Assembly: GCF_000012945.1 (NCBI RefSeq)
Contig: NC_007510.1
Span: 3,534,001 to 3,598,000, forward strand
From: Burkholderia lata
GTDB taxonomy: Bacteria > Pseudomonadota > Gammaproteobacteria > Burkholderiales > Burkholderiaceae
DNA length: 64,000 bases
Direction: 5' to 3'
The notes under the pieces were generated by a model. That model was not told the origin of the DNA. It was given only the letters and a program-made list of their open reading frames with translations, and ran no database searches. Each line of letters starts with the position of its first letter. Positions within the stretch are counted from its first letter, which is position 1. The translations under genes were made by a program, and so were the position numbers. Below are positions 25,783 to 35,435 of this stretch, piece by piece.

Positions 25783-27411
25783 TTACTTCACGCTAACACC
25801 GTCGAAGCGGGCATAGCCGAGCGGCTCGATACGCATGTCGACCACGGTCTTGCGCACCGGCTGGTAGACCGTCGAGTTCGCGATCGGCGAGAACGGCAGC
25901 TGTTGCGCGAAGATCTGCTGAGCCTGCGTGTAGAGCTTCGTCCGCGCGTCCTGGCCCGTCGTCGTGCGGCCCTTCTGGACCAGATCGTCGAACGGCTTGT
26001 AGCACCAGTGCGAAAAGTTGTTGCCCTTGATCGCGTCGCAGCCGAGCAGCGTGCCGAGCCAGTTGTCCGGATCGCCGTTGTCGCCCGTCCAGCCGATCAG
26101 CATCGTGTCCTGCTCGCCCGCGTGCGCGCGCTTGATGTACTCGCCCCATTCATACGTGACGATCTTCGCCTTCACGCCGATCTTCGCCCAGTCGGCCTGG
26201 ATCATCTCGGCCATCAGGCGGGCGTTCGGGTTGTACGCGCGCTGCACCGGCATCGCCCACAGCGTGATCTCGAAACCGTTCGGGAAGCCGGCCTTCGCGA
26301 GCAGCGCCTTCGCCTTCGCGGTGTCGTTCGGCGCCATCTTCAGGTTCTTGTCGTACGACCATTGGGTCGGCGGCATCGGCGCGGTAGCAGCCTGGCCGGC
26401 ACCCTGGTAGACGGACTCGAGGATCGCCTTCTTGTTGATCGCCATGTCGAGTGCCTGACGCACCTCGAGCTTGTCGACCGGCTTGTGCTCGACGTTGTAC
26501 GCGAGGTAGCCGAGGTTGAAGCCTGCCTGCGACGGCATGTCGACGTTCGGATCTGCCTTCAGCGTCGCGATGTCGGCCGGACGCGGATAGCTCATCACCT
26601 GGCATTCGTTGCGCTTGACCTTCTGCACGCGCACGCCCGGATCGGGCGTGATCGAGAAGATCAGCTTCGAGAGCTTCACTTCGCCCTTCTTCCAGTAATC
26701 AGGATTGCCGTCGAACCGGATCGTCGCATCCTTCGTGTAGCTGCGGAAGATGAACGGGCCCGTGCCGACCGGCTTCTGGTTGATGTCGGCGGCCTTGCCT
26801 GCCTTCATCAGCTGGTCGCCGTATTCGGCCGACAGGATCGACGCGAATTCCATCGCCATGTTCTGGATGAACGGCGCATTCGGCTCGGCGAGCGTGAACT
26901 TCACGGTGTACGGATCGACCTTCTCGACCTTCGTGATCAGCTTGTCGAGGCCCATGTCGGTGAAGTACGGGAACGACACCGGGTACGCCTTGCGGAACGC
27001 CTGGTTCGGGTCGAGCATGCGCTGGAACGTGAACAGCACGTCGTCCGCGTTGAATTCACGCGTCGGCTTGAAGAAGTCGGTCGTGTGGAACTTCACACCA
27101 TGGCGCAGGTGGAACGTGTACACCTTGCCGTCCGGCGACACGTCCCATTTCTCGGCGAGGCCCGGCTCGACCTTCGTGCCGCCGCGCTCGAATTCGACGA
27201 GGCGGTTGTAGACGGTGAACGTGGCGGCGGTGAAATCGACGCCGGTCGTAAACTGCGCGGAATCGAAACCCGCCGGGCTGCCTTCTGAGCAGTAGACGAG
27301 CGTTTTGTTCGGGATCTGTGCGAATGCAGAACCCGCGACGCCGAGCGATGCCGCTGCCACGCCTGCAATGGCGGTAACACGCAGGGTGTGCAACAGACGG
27401 TTGTATTCCAT
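25783..27411 (-). CDS. dppA: Dipeptide-binding periplasmic protein DppA
   Basis: DppA captures peptides in the periplasm and delivers them to DppBC. The 542-residue product has a signal peptide (AIAGVAAASLGVAGSAFAQI). It is a family 5 solute-binding protein: KTLVYCSEGSPAGFDSAQFT near the mature start, KVYTFHLRHGVKFHTTDFFK, and NADDVLFTFQRMLDPNQAFR. The C-terminal part has DTMLIGWTGDNGDPDNWLGT with LLGCDA, the ligand-pocket region with Asp and Trp. A very good ribosome site, GGAGGAA, precedes the ATG. The length is usual for DppA. Haem or glutathione precursors are alternative ligands in relatives. Confidence 0.93.
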   Translation of the reverse strand: MEYNRLLHTLRVTAIAGVAAASLGVAGSAFAQIPNKTLVYCSEGSPAGFDSAQFTTGVDFTAATFTVYNRLVEFERGGTKVEPGLAEKWDVSPDGKVYTFHLRHGVKFHTTDFFKPTREFNADDVLFTFQRMLDPNQAFRKAYPVSFPYFTDMGLDKLITKVEKVDPYTVKFTLAEPNAPFIQNMAMEFASILSAEYGDQLMKAGKAADINQKPVGTGPFIFRSYTKDATIRFDGNPDYWKKGEVKLSKLIFSITPDPGVRVQKVKRNECQVMSYPRPADIATLKADPNVDMPSQAGFNLGYLAYNVEHKPVDKLEVRQALDMAINKKAILESVYQGAGQAATAPMPPTQWSYDKNLKMAPNDTAKAKALLAKAGFPNGFEITLWAMPVQRAYNPNARLMAEMIQADWAKIGVKAKIVTYEWGEYIKRAHAGEQDTMLIGWTGDNGDPDNWLGTLLGCDAIKGNNFSHWCYKPFDDLVQKGRTTTGQDARTKLYTQAQQIFAQQLPFSPIANSTVYQPVRKTVVDMRIEPLGYARFDGVSVK

Positions 27412-27746
27412 GTTTCCTCCAGGTCTCCAGATCGGAACCGGCCCGCCCGGGGCCGGTGTACGCGGATATTACTTGAGCTAACGATGTGGCAACAAGCTGG
27501 AGAAAAAACTCTTCTAGATGCCCCGCCGGGTTTTTGCCGATGTTTAGTGTGGGTAAAAAATGCGACAACGCGCGCGAGCGACAATTCCGTTCATTTCGCG
27601 CAAGTTTCGTTCGACGACTAAACAATTCGGGCGCGAACACGAAGGTTCGACGCACCGTTTTCCCGCGTTCTGCAGCACATCATTGCGTTTTGCGAAACGA
27701 TCCGGTGATCGTCTTTAAATCGTCATGTCGTCGCGTCGTCGCATCG
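27412..27746. other. Gene-free 335-base region upstream of dppA
   Basis: No supported gene lies between dppA and the MHS transporter gene, both leftward. The half near dppA carries the probable dppA promoter and a GC-rich inverted repeat close to its start. The half near the transporter has short repeats of GTCGTC type and no clear terminator. Confidence 0.55.
27466..27495 (-). promoter_or_regulatory. Possible sigma-70 promoter of the dpp operon
   Basis: On the leftward strand TTGTTG (27490-27495) and TAATAT (27466-27471) are spaced by 18 bases. The -10 is four of six to the consensus TATAAT and the -35 four of six to TTGACA. The site is about 55 bases before the dppA start, with room for a leader that contains a GC-rich inverted repeat. 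Confidence 0.4.
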
Positions 27747-29054
27747 TCACGCCGGCGCGTCGAGGTCGGCACTGCGCGCGGGCACGAACGCGACCGCGAC
27801 GATCGACAGCGCAATCCCGGCCATCACATAGTAGGTCGGTGCGAGCGGCGTGCCCGTGACCTTGATCAGCCACGTGACGATGAACTGCCCGAAGCCGCCG
27901 AACAGCATCACCGCGACGTTGTACGCGATCGACAGTCCGGTCGAGCGCACGTTGGCCGGAAACAGCTCGGCGATCATCGCGCCGAACGGCCCGTAGTAGC
28001 CCGCGAGCGTGACCGACAGCACGGCCTGCACCGCGATCAGCCGCGCGATGCTCGGCGCCGCGTCGAGCCACGCGAACAGCGGATACATCAGCACGAGCGT
28101 CAGCACCAGCGACCACAGCGACAGCCCTTTGCGGCCGATGCGATCCGACCACGCGCCCGCGATCGGCGACAGCACCATCAGCAGCAGGTTGCCGACGATC
28201 ACCGCGTAGAACGATTCCGCGTAGGGCAGCTTCAGCTGCTTCACCGCGAAGGTCGGCAGATAGCTGATCAGCACGTAGATCGTCACCGTCAGCGCGATCA
28301 CCGAGCCGAGCCCGCACAGCACCTCGCGCGGGTGGCGCGTGAACACTTCGCCGAGCGTCGCGCGGCGCGCGCTTTGCTGCGCATGCAGGAACGCTTCGGA
28401 ATCGGCGAGATGGCGGCGGATGTAGAAGCCGATCGGGCCGATCACGAGCCCGAGGATGAACGGCACGCGCCAGCCCCAGCTGCGCAGCGCATCGTGCGAC
28501 AGCCCGCGCGTGACGGCCGCGCCGACGAGCGCGCCGATCAGCAGCGCGGCCGCCTGGCTCGCCATCTGCCAGCTGCCGTAGAAGCCGCGTTTCGAGAATG
28601 GCGCGGCCTCGATCAGCAGCGCCGTCGCACTGCCGAATTCGCCGCCCGCGGAGAAGCCCTGCAGCAGGCGGCCGAGCACGATCAGGATCGGGCCGCCGAT
28701 GCCGATCGCCGCATACGGCGGCGCGACCGCGAGCAGGAAGATGCCGGCCGTCATCAGGAGGATCACGAGCGACAGCGCGGCCTTGCGGCCCGCGCGATCC
28801 GCGTACAGCCCGAACACGATGCCGCCGATCGGGCGCATGAAGAACGCGACGCCGAACGTCGCGGTGGTCAGCAGCAGCGACGAGTATTCGCTGGAGGTCG
28901 GGAAGAACAGCTCGGCGATCACGACCGTCATGAAGCCGAACACCGTGAAGTCGTACCACTCGAGCGCGTTGCCGATCACGGCGGCCGCGACCGCGCGCCG
29001 GTTCAGCGCACGCTCGGGCCGGATCGTTTTCGTTGAATTCGCAATCGTCGCCAT
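27747..29054 (-). CDS. MFS transporter, metabolite:H+ symporter (MHS) family
   Basis: This is an inner-membrane proton symporter, probably for a small carboxylate or related compound. The 435 residues have 12 predicted membrane spans. The MHS hallmark is visible in AAAVIGNALEWYDFTVFGFM and then in FGLYADRAGRKAALSLVILL, the loop 2-3 signature with DRAGRK. GRLLQGFSAGGEFGSATALL, with the GGEFG motif, is also typical of the citrate/shikimate/alpha-ketoglutarate/proline-betaine group. Substrate cannot be told from the sequence. It stands alone between the HiPIP terminator and the dpp operon. Confidence 0.88.
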   Translation of the reverse strand: MATIANSTKTIRPERALNRRAVAAAVIGNALEWYDFTVFGFMTVVIAELFFPTSSEYSSLLLTTATFGVAFFMRPIGGIVFGLYADRAGRKAALSLVILLMTAGIFLLAVAPPYAAIGIGGPILIVLGRLLQGFSAGGEFGSATALLIEAAPFSKRGFYGSWQMASQAAALLIGALVGAAVTRGLSHDALRSWGWRVPFILGLVIGPIGFYIRRHLADSEAFLHAQQSARRATLGEVFTRHPREVLCGLGSVIALTVTIYVLISYLPTFAVKQLKLPYAESFYAVIVGNLLLMVLSPIAGAWSDRIGRKGLSLWSLVLTLVLMYPLFAWLDAAPSIARLIAVQAVLSVTLAGYYGPFGAMIAELFPANVRSTGLSIAYNVAVMLFGGFGQFIVTWLIKVTGTPLAPTYYVMAGIALSIVAVAFVPARSADLDAPA

Positions 29055-29168
29055 GCGTGCCTCGTCCTCGTCAGTACGCCGTGTCGGGCTGCGCGGCGCG
29101 CGGGGTGCCCGCGGCGCGCTGGTTTGCAGCGAGTGTAGAAAGCGACGGAACCGATTTCAAGCAATAAA

Positions 29169-29200
29169 AAACGCCCGCCGTCTTTCGACGGCGGGCGTTT
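29169..29200 (-). terminator. Intrinsic terminator of the HiPIP gene
   Basis: A 14-base stem (29169-29182 with 29187-29200, core CGCCCGCCGTC) closes around a four-base loop. On the leftward strand it is followed by TTTTTTATT. It lies about 45 bases after the HiPIP stop codon and insulates the MHS transporter gene. Confidence 0.85.
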
Positions 29201-29245
29201 TGCGGTTTTCGCCACAATGCGGCATCGCACGATGCCGCACGGGCC

Positions 29246-29557
29246 TCAACCCATCTTCGAGAAGGCGCTGCACCAGCCCTTCGCCGACACCTGCTTGCCG
29301 GGGAAGGCGCCGCACGGGCCCGAGGCCGAGCCCTTCTTGCCTTGATACAGCATGCAGGCCGCGCAATCCTGGCCTGCTGCGTATTTCGGATACTTCGTCT
29401 TGTCGACCTTCGTGGCATCGGCCTTGTAGCCGAGTGCCGTCGCGGTCGGGTCGCTTTCCGTGAGCATCGGCGCATCGGCCAGCGCTTCACGCGACAGCGC
29501 CAGCGCGGACACGGCACCAATGCTCGTAATCAGGAAACTCCGACGGGATGTTTTCAT
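29246..29557 (-). CDS. High-potential iron-sulphur protein (HiPIP), Tat-exported
   Basis: HiPIPs carry one 4Fe-4S cluster and move electrons in the periplasm. The 103-residue product starts with a twin-arginine signal (MKTSRRSFLITSIGAVSALA, cut near ALADA). The mature part has four cysteines in the HiPIP order: DCAACMLYQGKKGSASGPC gives three, and KGWCSAF the last. KYAAGQDCAAC is the usual run-in to the cluster. Length and cysteine spacing are normal. Its electron partner is not encoded nearby; a bc1-linked or oxidative-stress role is possible from the family. Confidence 0.93.
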   Translation of the reverse strand: MKTSRRSFLITSIGAVSALALSREALADAPMLTESDPTATALGYKADATKVDKTKYPKYAAGQDCAACMLYQGKKGSASGPCGAFPGKQVSAKGWCSAFSKMG

Positions 29558-29740
29558 GGGGGACTCGCTCCAACGTTATCGGTTTGAAAGCTGTTCTGGC
29601 GACAGCCGTTCGACAGAATAACGCTCATGCGAATAAATGTGCGCGCCGAAATTCCAGAGATAAGGAATTTCACACAGCCGCCACACGGCCGATACGCGCC
29701 CGCCACGGTTCCACCACACCCCCGCCACACACGCGCCGCG

Positions 29741-30850
29741 TCAGTGGTAAGCCGCCATGTCGCCCACGCGCTGCGCGAGCGCGAGCGACGCGGTGAGCCC
29801 CGGCGACTCGATGCCGAACAGGTTCACGAGCCCGCGCACGCCATGCTGCGCGGCGCCCTGCACGATGAAATCGGCCGGCGGCTCGCCGGGCCCCGCGACC
29901 TTCGGCCGGATGCCCGCGTACGCCGGCTGCAGCGCGTCGTCGGGCAGGCCCGGCCAGAATGCGCGAATCGACGCGTAGAACGCGGTCGCGCGCGCGGGAT
30001 CGACTTCGTAGCGCAACGCATCGACCCATTCGACGTCCGGGCCGAAGCGCGCCTGCCCGCCGAGATCGAGCGTCAGGTGCACGCCGAGCCCCGCGCGGTC
30101 GGGCATCGGGTAGATCAGGTGCGAGAACGGTGCACGCCCCGACAGGCTGAAATAGTTGCCGCGCGCGAGATACAGCGGCGGCACCCAGCGCGGGTCGAGG
30201 CCGCGCGTGCGGCGCGCCAGCGCCTGTGCGCCGAGGCCCGCGCTGTTGATCACGCAGGCGGCCTCGATCTCGGTCGGCGCGTCGCCGCCCGTGCGCACGA
30301 CGAAGCGGCCGCCGCGCAGCACGTCGATCGATTCGACCGGGGATTTCAGCGCACACACCGCGCCGTCGCGCTCCGCGTCGCCGAGCAGCGCGAGCATCAG
30401 CTGGTGGCTGTCGACGATGCCGGTGGACGGCGAGAACAGCGCCTCGACGCACTCGAGCGCAGGCTCGAGCGTCTGCGCTTCGGCGCGCGTGAGCGGCATC
30501 AGGTCGAGCACGCCGTTTTCGGTCGCGCGTACGGCAATCGCCTTCAACTGCTTCACCTGCGCGGCGCTCGTGGCGACGAGCAACTTGCCGGCACGCCGGT
30601 GCGGCACGTGACGCGTCTCGCAGAATTCGTACAGCAGGTCGCGCCCGTGCACGCACGACATCGCCTTCAGCGACCCGCGCGGATAGTAGAGCCCCGCATG
30701 GATCACTTCGCTGTTGCGCGAACTCGTACCGGTGCCGATCGCATCGGCAGCCTCGAGCACGAGCGTTTCACGCCCGCGCGCGGCCAGTTCGCGCGCAATC
30801 GCAAGACCGACGACACCCGCGCCGATCACGACACAATCCATCTGCTCCAT
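29741..30850 (-). CDS. FAD-dependent oxidoreductase, L-2-hydroxyglutarate oxidase-like
   Basis: The protein is a DAO-fold flavoenzyme. The FAD-binding start is [20 protein letters not shown]. Group-specific motifs are [20 protein letters not shown] and then [11 protein letters not shown], followed by [17 protein letters not shown], which match L-2-hydroxyglutarate oxidases/dehydrogenases. The C-terminal part has [18 protein letters not shown], the second FAD contact. It is 369 residues when read from [15 protein letters not shown] three codons later is also possible. In relatives it oxidises L-2-hydroxyglutarate to 2-oxoglutarate, passing electrons to quinones or oxygen. The exact substrate here is inferred. 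Confidence 0.82.
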   Translation of the reverse strand: MEQMDCVVIGAGVVGLAIARELAARGRETLVLEAADAIGTGTSSRNSEVIHAGLYYPRGSLKAMSCVHGRDLLYEFCETRHVPHRRAGKLLVATSAAQVKQLKAIAVRATENGVLDLMPLTRAEAQTLEPALECVEALFSPSTGIVDSHQLMLALLGDAERDGAVCALKSPVESIDVLRGGRFVVRTGGDAPTEIEAACVINSAGLGAQALARRTRGLDPRWVPPLYLARGNYFSLSGRAPFSHLIYPMPDRAGLGVHLTLDLGGQARFGPDVEWVDALRYEVDPARATAFYASIRAFWPGLPDDALQPAYAGIRPKVAGPGEPPADFIVQGAAQHGVRGLVNLFGIESPGLTASLALAQRVGDMAAYH

Positions 30851-31027
30851 GACGTTTCGCGCCGCTAGCGCGTCGAGGGGAGAGAAGAGAATTGTACGTC
30901 CCGGTTCACCCGCTTGCCGAAGGTCGTGCAGCGTATCGCGACGACGCCGTGCATGACGCGCGACGCACGGCACGATTCGCGGCACTGCACGGCGCGCACG
31001 CCGCCGAGGCGTGCGCGCGCCGCTCGT

Positions 31028-32008
31028 TCAGAAACCGATCGGCCGGCGCTTCGCGGCGCCCTCGTCGGCCCGGATGTCGCGCGGCCCGATCGCATCGCGG
31101 CCGTCGAGCCGCGCGGCACCGAATGCGTGCAGCAGCGCGCGGCGCATCGTGCGCGGCGCGGTCGCGGCCAGCACGTCGAGCGCGTCGTCGCCGAGAATGT
31201 CCGGGAAGCGCCGCCCCCACGCATGCGACGTGCGGATCTCGTCGTAGATCGTCTGCGCAATCCGGCGCGCGCCGGCCGCATCGGGCGGCTCGATTTCGTA
31301 CACGTTCATCCGGTTGAGCAGCGGCTCCGGAATCGCGTGCGCGTCGTTCGCGGTCGCGATCCAGATCACGTTGCCCGCATCGATCGGCACTTCCGCGAAT
31401 TCGTCGATGAATGCGCGCGCGGTGTCGTGCTCGAGCAACGCGTACAGCGCGCCGAGCGGATCGTATTGCGCATCGCTGCCGGCCTTGTCGATCTCGTCGA
31501 CCGCGATCACTGGGTTCGCGTAGCTGCCGTTCACGAGCGCATCGAACACCTTGCCGGGCTTCGCGTTCTTCCATTGCGACGACGCACCCGACAGGATCCA
31601 GCCGGCCGTCAGCGAACTCATCGGCACGTAGTGGTACGCGGTGCCGAGCAGTTGCGCGAGCGCCTTCGCGAAGTGCGTCTTGCCGATGCCCGGGGGCCCG
31701 AGCAGCAGGATCGGCATCAGTTCGAGCCGGTCGTCCGTTTCGAGGCACAGTGCGACCTGCTTGCGCACGTCGTCGAGCGGCTCGGCGAAATTGGGTAATG
31801 CCTCGCCGAGCGCGTCGAACGACGGCATCCGGTTCGGCTTCACGCAGAAGCGCAGATTGCCCGTCTTGAGCATCCTCTCGTAGGTGGCGCGCAGTGCGTC
31901 GCTCGCGCTCTCGTTCAGGTCACTCAGCGCCGTCTCGACCTGCTCGAGGTCGTACACCGTGCTGAAGGACGCCACCGCCAGTTCCTGTTTCACCATCGCC
32001 GTCGTCAT
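31028..32008 (-). CDS. Stand-alone AAA-family ATPase
   Basis: The 326-residue product is a single AAA module. Walker A is LLLGPPGIGKTHFAKALAQL near residue 113, Walker B is NPVIAVDEIDKAGSDAQYDP, and sensor-1-like NVIWIATANDAHAIPEPLLN is followed by RMNVYEI. The module resembles the AAA domain of Lon-type proteases but has no protease domain. The N-terminal 100 residues are helical and may bind a partner. The start MTTAMVKQELAVAS has a GAGG site; an upstream frame is less likely. No neighbour suggests a substrate. Confidence 0.8.
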   Translation of the reverse strand: MTTAMVKQELAVASFSTVYDLEQVETALSDLNESASDALRATYERMLKTGNLRFCVKPNRMPSFDALGEALPNFAEPLDDVRKQVALCLETDDRLELMPILLLGPPGIGKTHFAKALAQLLGTAYHYVPMSSLTAGWILSGASSQWKNAKPGKVFDALVNGSYANPVIAVDEIDKAGSDAQYDPLGALYALLEHDTARAFIDEFAEVPIDAGNVIWIATANDAHAIPEPLLNRMNVYEIEPPDAAGARRIAQTIYDEIRTSHAWGRRFPDILGDDALDVLAATAPRTMRRALLHAFGAARLDGRDAIGPRDIRADEGAAKRRPIGF

Positions 32009-32231
32009 ACCAACCTCGCTGCCGCTTGCTGTCACACGACCATCAGACCCTTACGATTTCAGTGTAGCGATCCCGCATTCCCGCGCAAGCAAGCAGCCGC
32101 GTGCGTCTGCTGCTAACACCCGCGCGCACTGCACGCCGGCGCACCGCGGCGTATGATCGTCGGTTCACCCACCCGCCGCACCGGCCTGGCCGACGGCGCC
32201 CGCGCGGCGCGTCGGACCCCGTCCCGAAGGT

Positions 32232-32966
32232 ATGCCGATGTCCGTCCCCACTGCTGTCCCGCGCGTCGATGCCGATGCGACCGGTGCCGTCGACACCGTC
32301 GACGCGGCGCTCACGTCGCGCCGCGCGATCCGCGCATTCCTGCCGACGCCCGTGCCGCGCGACACACTCGAGGCGATCCTCGAAGCCGCGAGCCGCGCGC
32401 CGTCGGGCACCAACATCCAGCCGTGGCGCGTGTACGTCGCGACGGGCGCGACGCGCGATGCGCTGGCCGCCGCGCTCACCGCGGCCCACGACGATCCCGC
32501 GCGCGACGAGAAATACGTCGCCGAATACGACTACTACCCGCGCGAATGGGTGTCGCCGTATATCGACCGGCGCCGCAAGGTCGGCTGGGACCTGTACGGC
32601 CTGTTGAACATCGGCCGCGACGAGAAGGCGCGCATGCATGCGCAGCACGCGCGCAACTTCCGCTTCTTCGATGCGCCGGTCGCGCTGTTCTTCACGCTCG
32701 ACCGCGTGATGACCTACGGTGCCTGGCTCGACTGCGGGATGTTCCTGCAGGGCGTGATGACGGCCGCGCGCGCACGCGGGCTCGATACCTGCCCGCAGGC
32801 CGCGTTCGTGCCGTTTCACCGGATCGTCACCGAACACCTCGGCATTCCCGCCAACGAGCAGCTGGTCTGCGGGATGTCGCTCGGCCATGCGGACCCCGAC
32901 GCGATCGAGAACCGCCTCGTCACCGAGCGCGCGCCGGTCGCCGAGTTCACGCGCTTTTTCGCTTGA
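32232..32966 (+). CDS. Nitroreductase family flavoprotein
   Basis: The 244-residue product is an FMN-dependent reductase of the nitroreductase fold. SRRAIRAFLPTPVPRDTLEA is the usual start of the fold, with Arg residues that hold FMN phosphate. AASRAPSGTNIQPWRVYVAT carries the SGxNxQPW FMN motif. YGAWLDCGMFLQGVMTAARA and FHRIVTEHLGIPANEQLVCG with MSLGHAD complete the fold. Substrates may be nitroaromatics, quinones or enones; no neighbour points to a pathway. A second ATG two codons in is an equal choice for the start. Confidence 0.88.
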   Translation: MPMSVPTAVPRVDADATGAVDTVDAALTSRRAIRAFLPTPVPRDTLEAILEAASRAPSGTNIQPWRVYVATGATRDALAAALTAAHDDPARDEKYVAEYDYYPREWVSPYIDRRRKVGWDLYGLLNIGRDEKARMHAQHARNFRFFDAPVALFFTLDRVMTYGAWLDCGMFLQGVMTAARARGLDTCPQAAFVPFHRIVTEHLGIPANEQLVCGMSLGHADPDAIENRLVTERAPVAEFTRFFA

Positions 32967-33112
32967 AAACGCATGGCGCGGCCCTACCTTTCGGACAGGA
33001 CCGCATCTTGCGGCGAACCTGCCGCGGCGCGTCCCGTCACATCGCGATCGAAATCGATCGGGCGTAAGATGTGCGTCCGTTCCCCGCTATTCCGCGTTTC
33101 CGGAGACGTTTC

Positions 33113-33601
33113 ATGCTGAAACACGGCCTGGCCGTCCTGCTCGCGAGCATCGCGCTCGCCGCCCATGCGCAGAGCCCCGCACCGGCCTCCGTCGCGTGGG
33201 AGATCCAGGTGGTACGCGACGGTCAGACCATCGACACGTTCCAGCAGCGCACCACCGTGGGTCAGACCCGTACCGATACCCATCGCTATCCGTCCGCCGT
33301 GCCGGTCGGCTGCGGCAATGCCGCGCGCGTCGTGCCGACCGAGCGTTCGCGCTCGGTGACGGTCGCGCCGCTCACCGTCGATGCCAGTGCGAACACGGTG
33401 TCGCTCGCGCTCGACGTGCAGGAAACGATCGACGACGAGGGCGCGAAGCCGGCCGATCCGTGCCTGCCCGCGTCGCCGCGGCAAATCGTCGCGAGCCACC
33501 CCGGCCTGACGGTCGGCGGCGACGCGTGGACCGACTGGACGCTCGTCGAACAGCATCCGCACCTCGTGTACCGCGTGCGTGCGCACGTCGCGAAGGATTG
33601 A
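33113..33601 (+). CDS. Small exported protein of unknown function
   Basis: I do not recognise a named family. The 162-residue product starts MLKHGLAVLLASIALAAHAQ, a clear signal peptide cut after HAQ, and a GGAGACG ribosome site lies before the ATG. The mature part contains two cysteines (PVGCGNA and ADPCLPA) that could form a disulphide. Much of it looks like beta strands (SVTVAPLTVDASANTVSLAL). The stop overlaps nothing but ends only five bases before the next ATG, so it probably shares a transcript with the downstream endonuclease/exonuclease/phosphatase-family gene. Confidence 0.7.
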   Translation: MLKHGLAVLLASIALAAHAQSPAPASVAWEIQVVRDGQTIDTFQQRTTVGQTRTDTHRYPSAVPVGCGNAARVVPTERSRSVTVAPLTVDASANTVSLALDVQETIDDEGAKPADPCLPASPRQIVASHPGLTVGGDAWTDWTLVEQHPHLVYRVRAHVAKD

Positions 33602-33606
33602 GCGTC

Positions 33607-34422
33607 ATGTCCGCCGACGCCCTGTCCCTGCCGTTCGCCGAACCGCACGCCGCCCCCGACGAACTCACCGCGGTGAGCTGGAACCTGCACAAGGGCCGCT
33701 CGCCGCTCGGCTTCACCGCGTGGAACGCGATGCGCAACTGGATGCAGTCGACGCACGCCGACGTGTATTTCCTGCAGGAAGCGATGGCGCGCCGCATGCC
33801 GCGCCCCGTGCTCGCGCCCGGCTTCGGCGCGCCGATGGACGATGCGGTCGACGACGTCTGGCACTGCCAGGCCACCGAGATCGCGCATGCCCTCGACTGG
33901 CAGATCGCGCTCGGGCCGAACGTGTTCAAGCCGTCGTGGCGGCACGGCAATGCGATCCTGTCACCGCATCCGCTCGACCTCGGCGGCCGCTGGGACATCT
34001 CCGCGCACCGCTTCGAGCGGCGCGGGCTGCTGGTCGCGCGCGCGACGCTCGCGGGCGCCCGCCCGGTCACGCTGCTGTGCGCGCACCTCGCGCTCACGCG
34101 CGCCGCGCGGCTGCGCCAGATGCACTGGATCGCGCACTGGATCGTGCGCAACGCAGGCGACGGCCCGCTGATGCTCGCCGGCGACTTCAACGACTGGCGC
34201 AACGATTCGGTCGCGCTGTTCGGCGAGATCGGGTTGTCCGAGGTCGCGACGCTGCTCGGCGAATCGGGCCGCACATTCCCCGCGTTCTCGCCGGCGCTCG
34301 CGCTCGACAAGATGTTCGTGCGCGGGCTGACGCCGCTCGAATGGCGCGCGCCGTCCGGCGAGGCCGCGTGGCTGTCGGACCACCTGCCGTACATCGCGCG
34401 CCTGCGCCTCGATCCGCAATAA
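33607..34422 (+). CDS. Endonuclease/exonuclease/phosphatase-family protein
   Basis: The 271-residue product has the metal-dependent hydrolase fold shared by exonuclease III, DNase I and inositol phosphatases. Catalytic motifs are in order: AVSWNLHKGRSPLG (Asn), VYFLQEAMAR (Glu), LLCAHLALT (His), LMLAGDFNDWRNDS (Asp and Asn) and WLSDHLPYIARLRL (Asp-His pair). It lacks a signal peptide, so it acts in the cytoplasm unless membrane bound. Substrate class (nucleic acid, phospholipid or phosphosugar) is open. Its ribosome site (AAGGA) lies inside the end of the upstream exported-protein gene. Confidence 0.85.
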   Translation: MSADALSLPFAEPHAAPDELTAVSWNLHKGRSPLGFTAWNAMRNWMQSTHADVYFLQEAMARRMPRPVLAPGFGAPMDDAVDDVWHCQATEIAHALDWQIALGPNVFKPSWRHGNAILSPHPLDLGGRWDISAHRFERRGLLVARATLAGARPVTLLCAHLALTRAARLRQMHWIAHWIVRNAGDGPLMLAGDFNDWRNDSVALFGEIGLSEVATLLGESGRTFPAFSPALALDKMFVRGLTPLEWRAPSGEAAWLSDHLPYIARLRLDPQ

Positions 34423-34439
34423 CGTTCCCGATCCCGGCC

Positions 34440-34466
34440 GGATATCAACCGGATATCAACCGGATT
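34440..34466. repeat. Short 11-base tandem repeat
   Basis: GGATATCAACC occurs at 34440-34450 and again at 34451-34461, then GGATT begins a third partial copy. An 11-base period puts each copy on the same face of the helix. The array sits in the 130-base gap before the LysE-type exporter gene. It may be a chance slippage product or a regulatory site. Confidence 0.5.
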
Positions 34467-34552
34467 GCGCGCCGCCAAAGCGCGGCCGCGCGGCGCGCGC
34501 TACATTAACGCCTTGCCCATTCCGCTCCGCCCCGCCGCCGGGCCGCGCCGCC

Positions 34553-35200
34553 ATGACCTACCTGCCGATCCTGCTGCAAATCGCCGTCGTCTATCTCGTC
34601 GCGGCGATCACCCCCGGCCCGAATTTCTTCATGATTTCGCAACTGTCGCTCGCGGGCAGGCGCAGCCTCGGTGCCGCGTCGGCGCTCGGCGTCGGCACCG
34701 CGTCGATCGCGTGGGCGACGCTCGCGATGCTCGGCCTCGCGGCCGTGCTGCACCAGGTCGAATGGCTGTACGAGGCGATCCGGATCGGCGGTGCCGTGTA
34801 CCTCGTGTATTTCGGCTTCAAGCTGCTGCGGGCGGGCGTGCGCCGCGACACGGCGCCGGCCGACGCGCCCGACGAACGTGCGCCGCTGGCCGCGCCGCAC
34901 GCGCGCGACTACCTGCGCGCGTATCGCAGCGGCCTGTTCACCTGCCTGACGAACCCGAAATCGTGCGCGTTCTGGACCAGCGTGTTCGCGGCGATGCTGC
35001 CCGCGCACGTGCCGCTGTGGTTCAACGGCGCGGTGCTGGTGACGATCGGCGTGCTGTCGGCCGGCTGGTATTCGTGCGTCGCGTACCTGTTCGCGAGCCC
35101 GCGCGCGCAACGCGGCTATCGGCGCGTGCGACGCCCGCTCGACGCACTGTGCGGCGTGGCGCTCGTCGGCCTCGGCGCGAAACTCGCGGCCGAGCGCTGA
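34553..35200 (+). CDS. LysE/RhtB-family amino acid exporter
   Basis: This is an inner-membrane exporter for amino acids or their derivatives. The 215 residues have about six spans. The family hallmark is in the first span and loop: YLVAAITPGPNFFMISQLSL, with ITPGPN, followed by GVGTASIAWATLAMLGLAAV. The segment YEAIRIGGAVYLVYFGFKLL is the third span region. GLFTCLTNPKSCAFWTSVFA contains the NPK motif of RhtB members. The substrate is unknown. No regulator gene lies next to it. Confidence 0.88.
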   Translation: MTYLPILLQIAVVYLVAAITPGPNFFMISQLSLAGRRSLGAASALGVGTASIAWATLAMLGLAAVLHQVEWLYEAIRIGGAVYLVYFGFKLLRAGVRRDTAPADAPDERAPLAAPHARDYLRAYRSGLFTCLTNPKSCAFWTSVFAAMLPAHVPLWFNGAVLVTIGVLSAGWYSCVAYLFASPRAQRGYRRVRRPLDALCGVALVGLGAKLAAER

Positions 35201-35435
35201 AAAACTGAAAGCTTATTGAAATAATTCGTTGCGCCAAATCCGCGCGGCCACGGGGGTCAAGCCCGCGATCCGCGTCAACAGGGTAAAATAACGAGTTCCT
35301 CAATCGTCTGTCATCGAGAAGGCGCGTGTCCGACGCGCCGGCCGGCCGATCCGCGATCAGGCCGTCGCACTCGGTTTTTTTGCCCGTTTTTGGGCCCGTT
35401 ACTCGCGTTCGCTACGCGCGTCCGTTTTCAAAGCC

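Noticed and set aside
24151..27288. A 1045-codon open frame antisense to dppA, dppB and dppC
   Set aside because: It lies wholly opposite recognised transporter genes, is Arg, Asp and His rich, and has no family resemblance. Long antisense frames are expected in DNA this rich in G+C.
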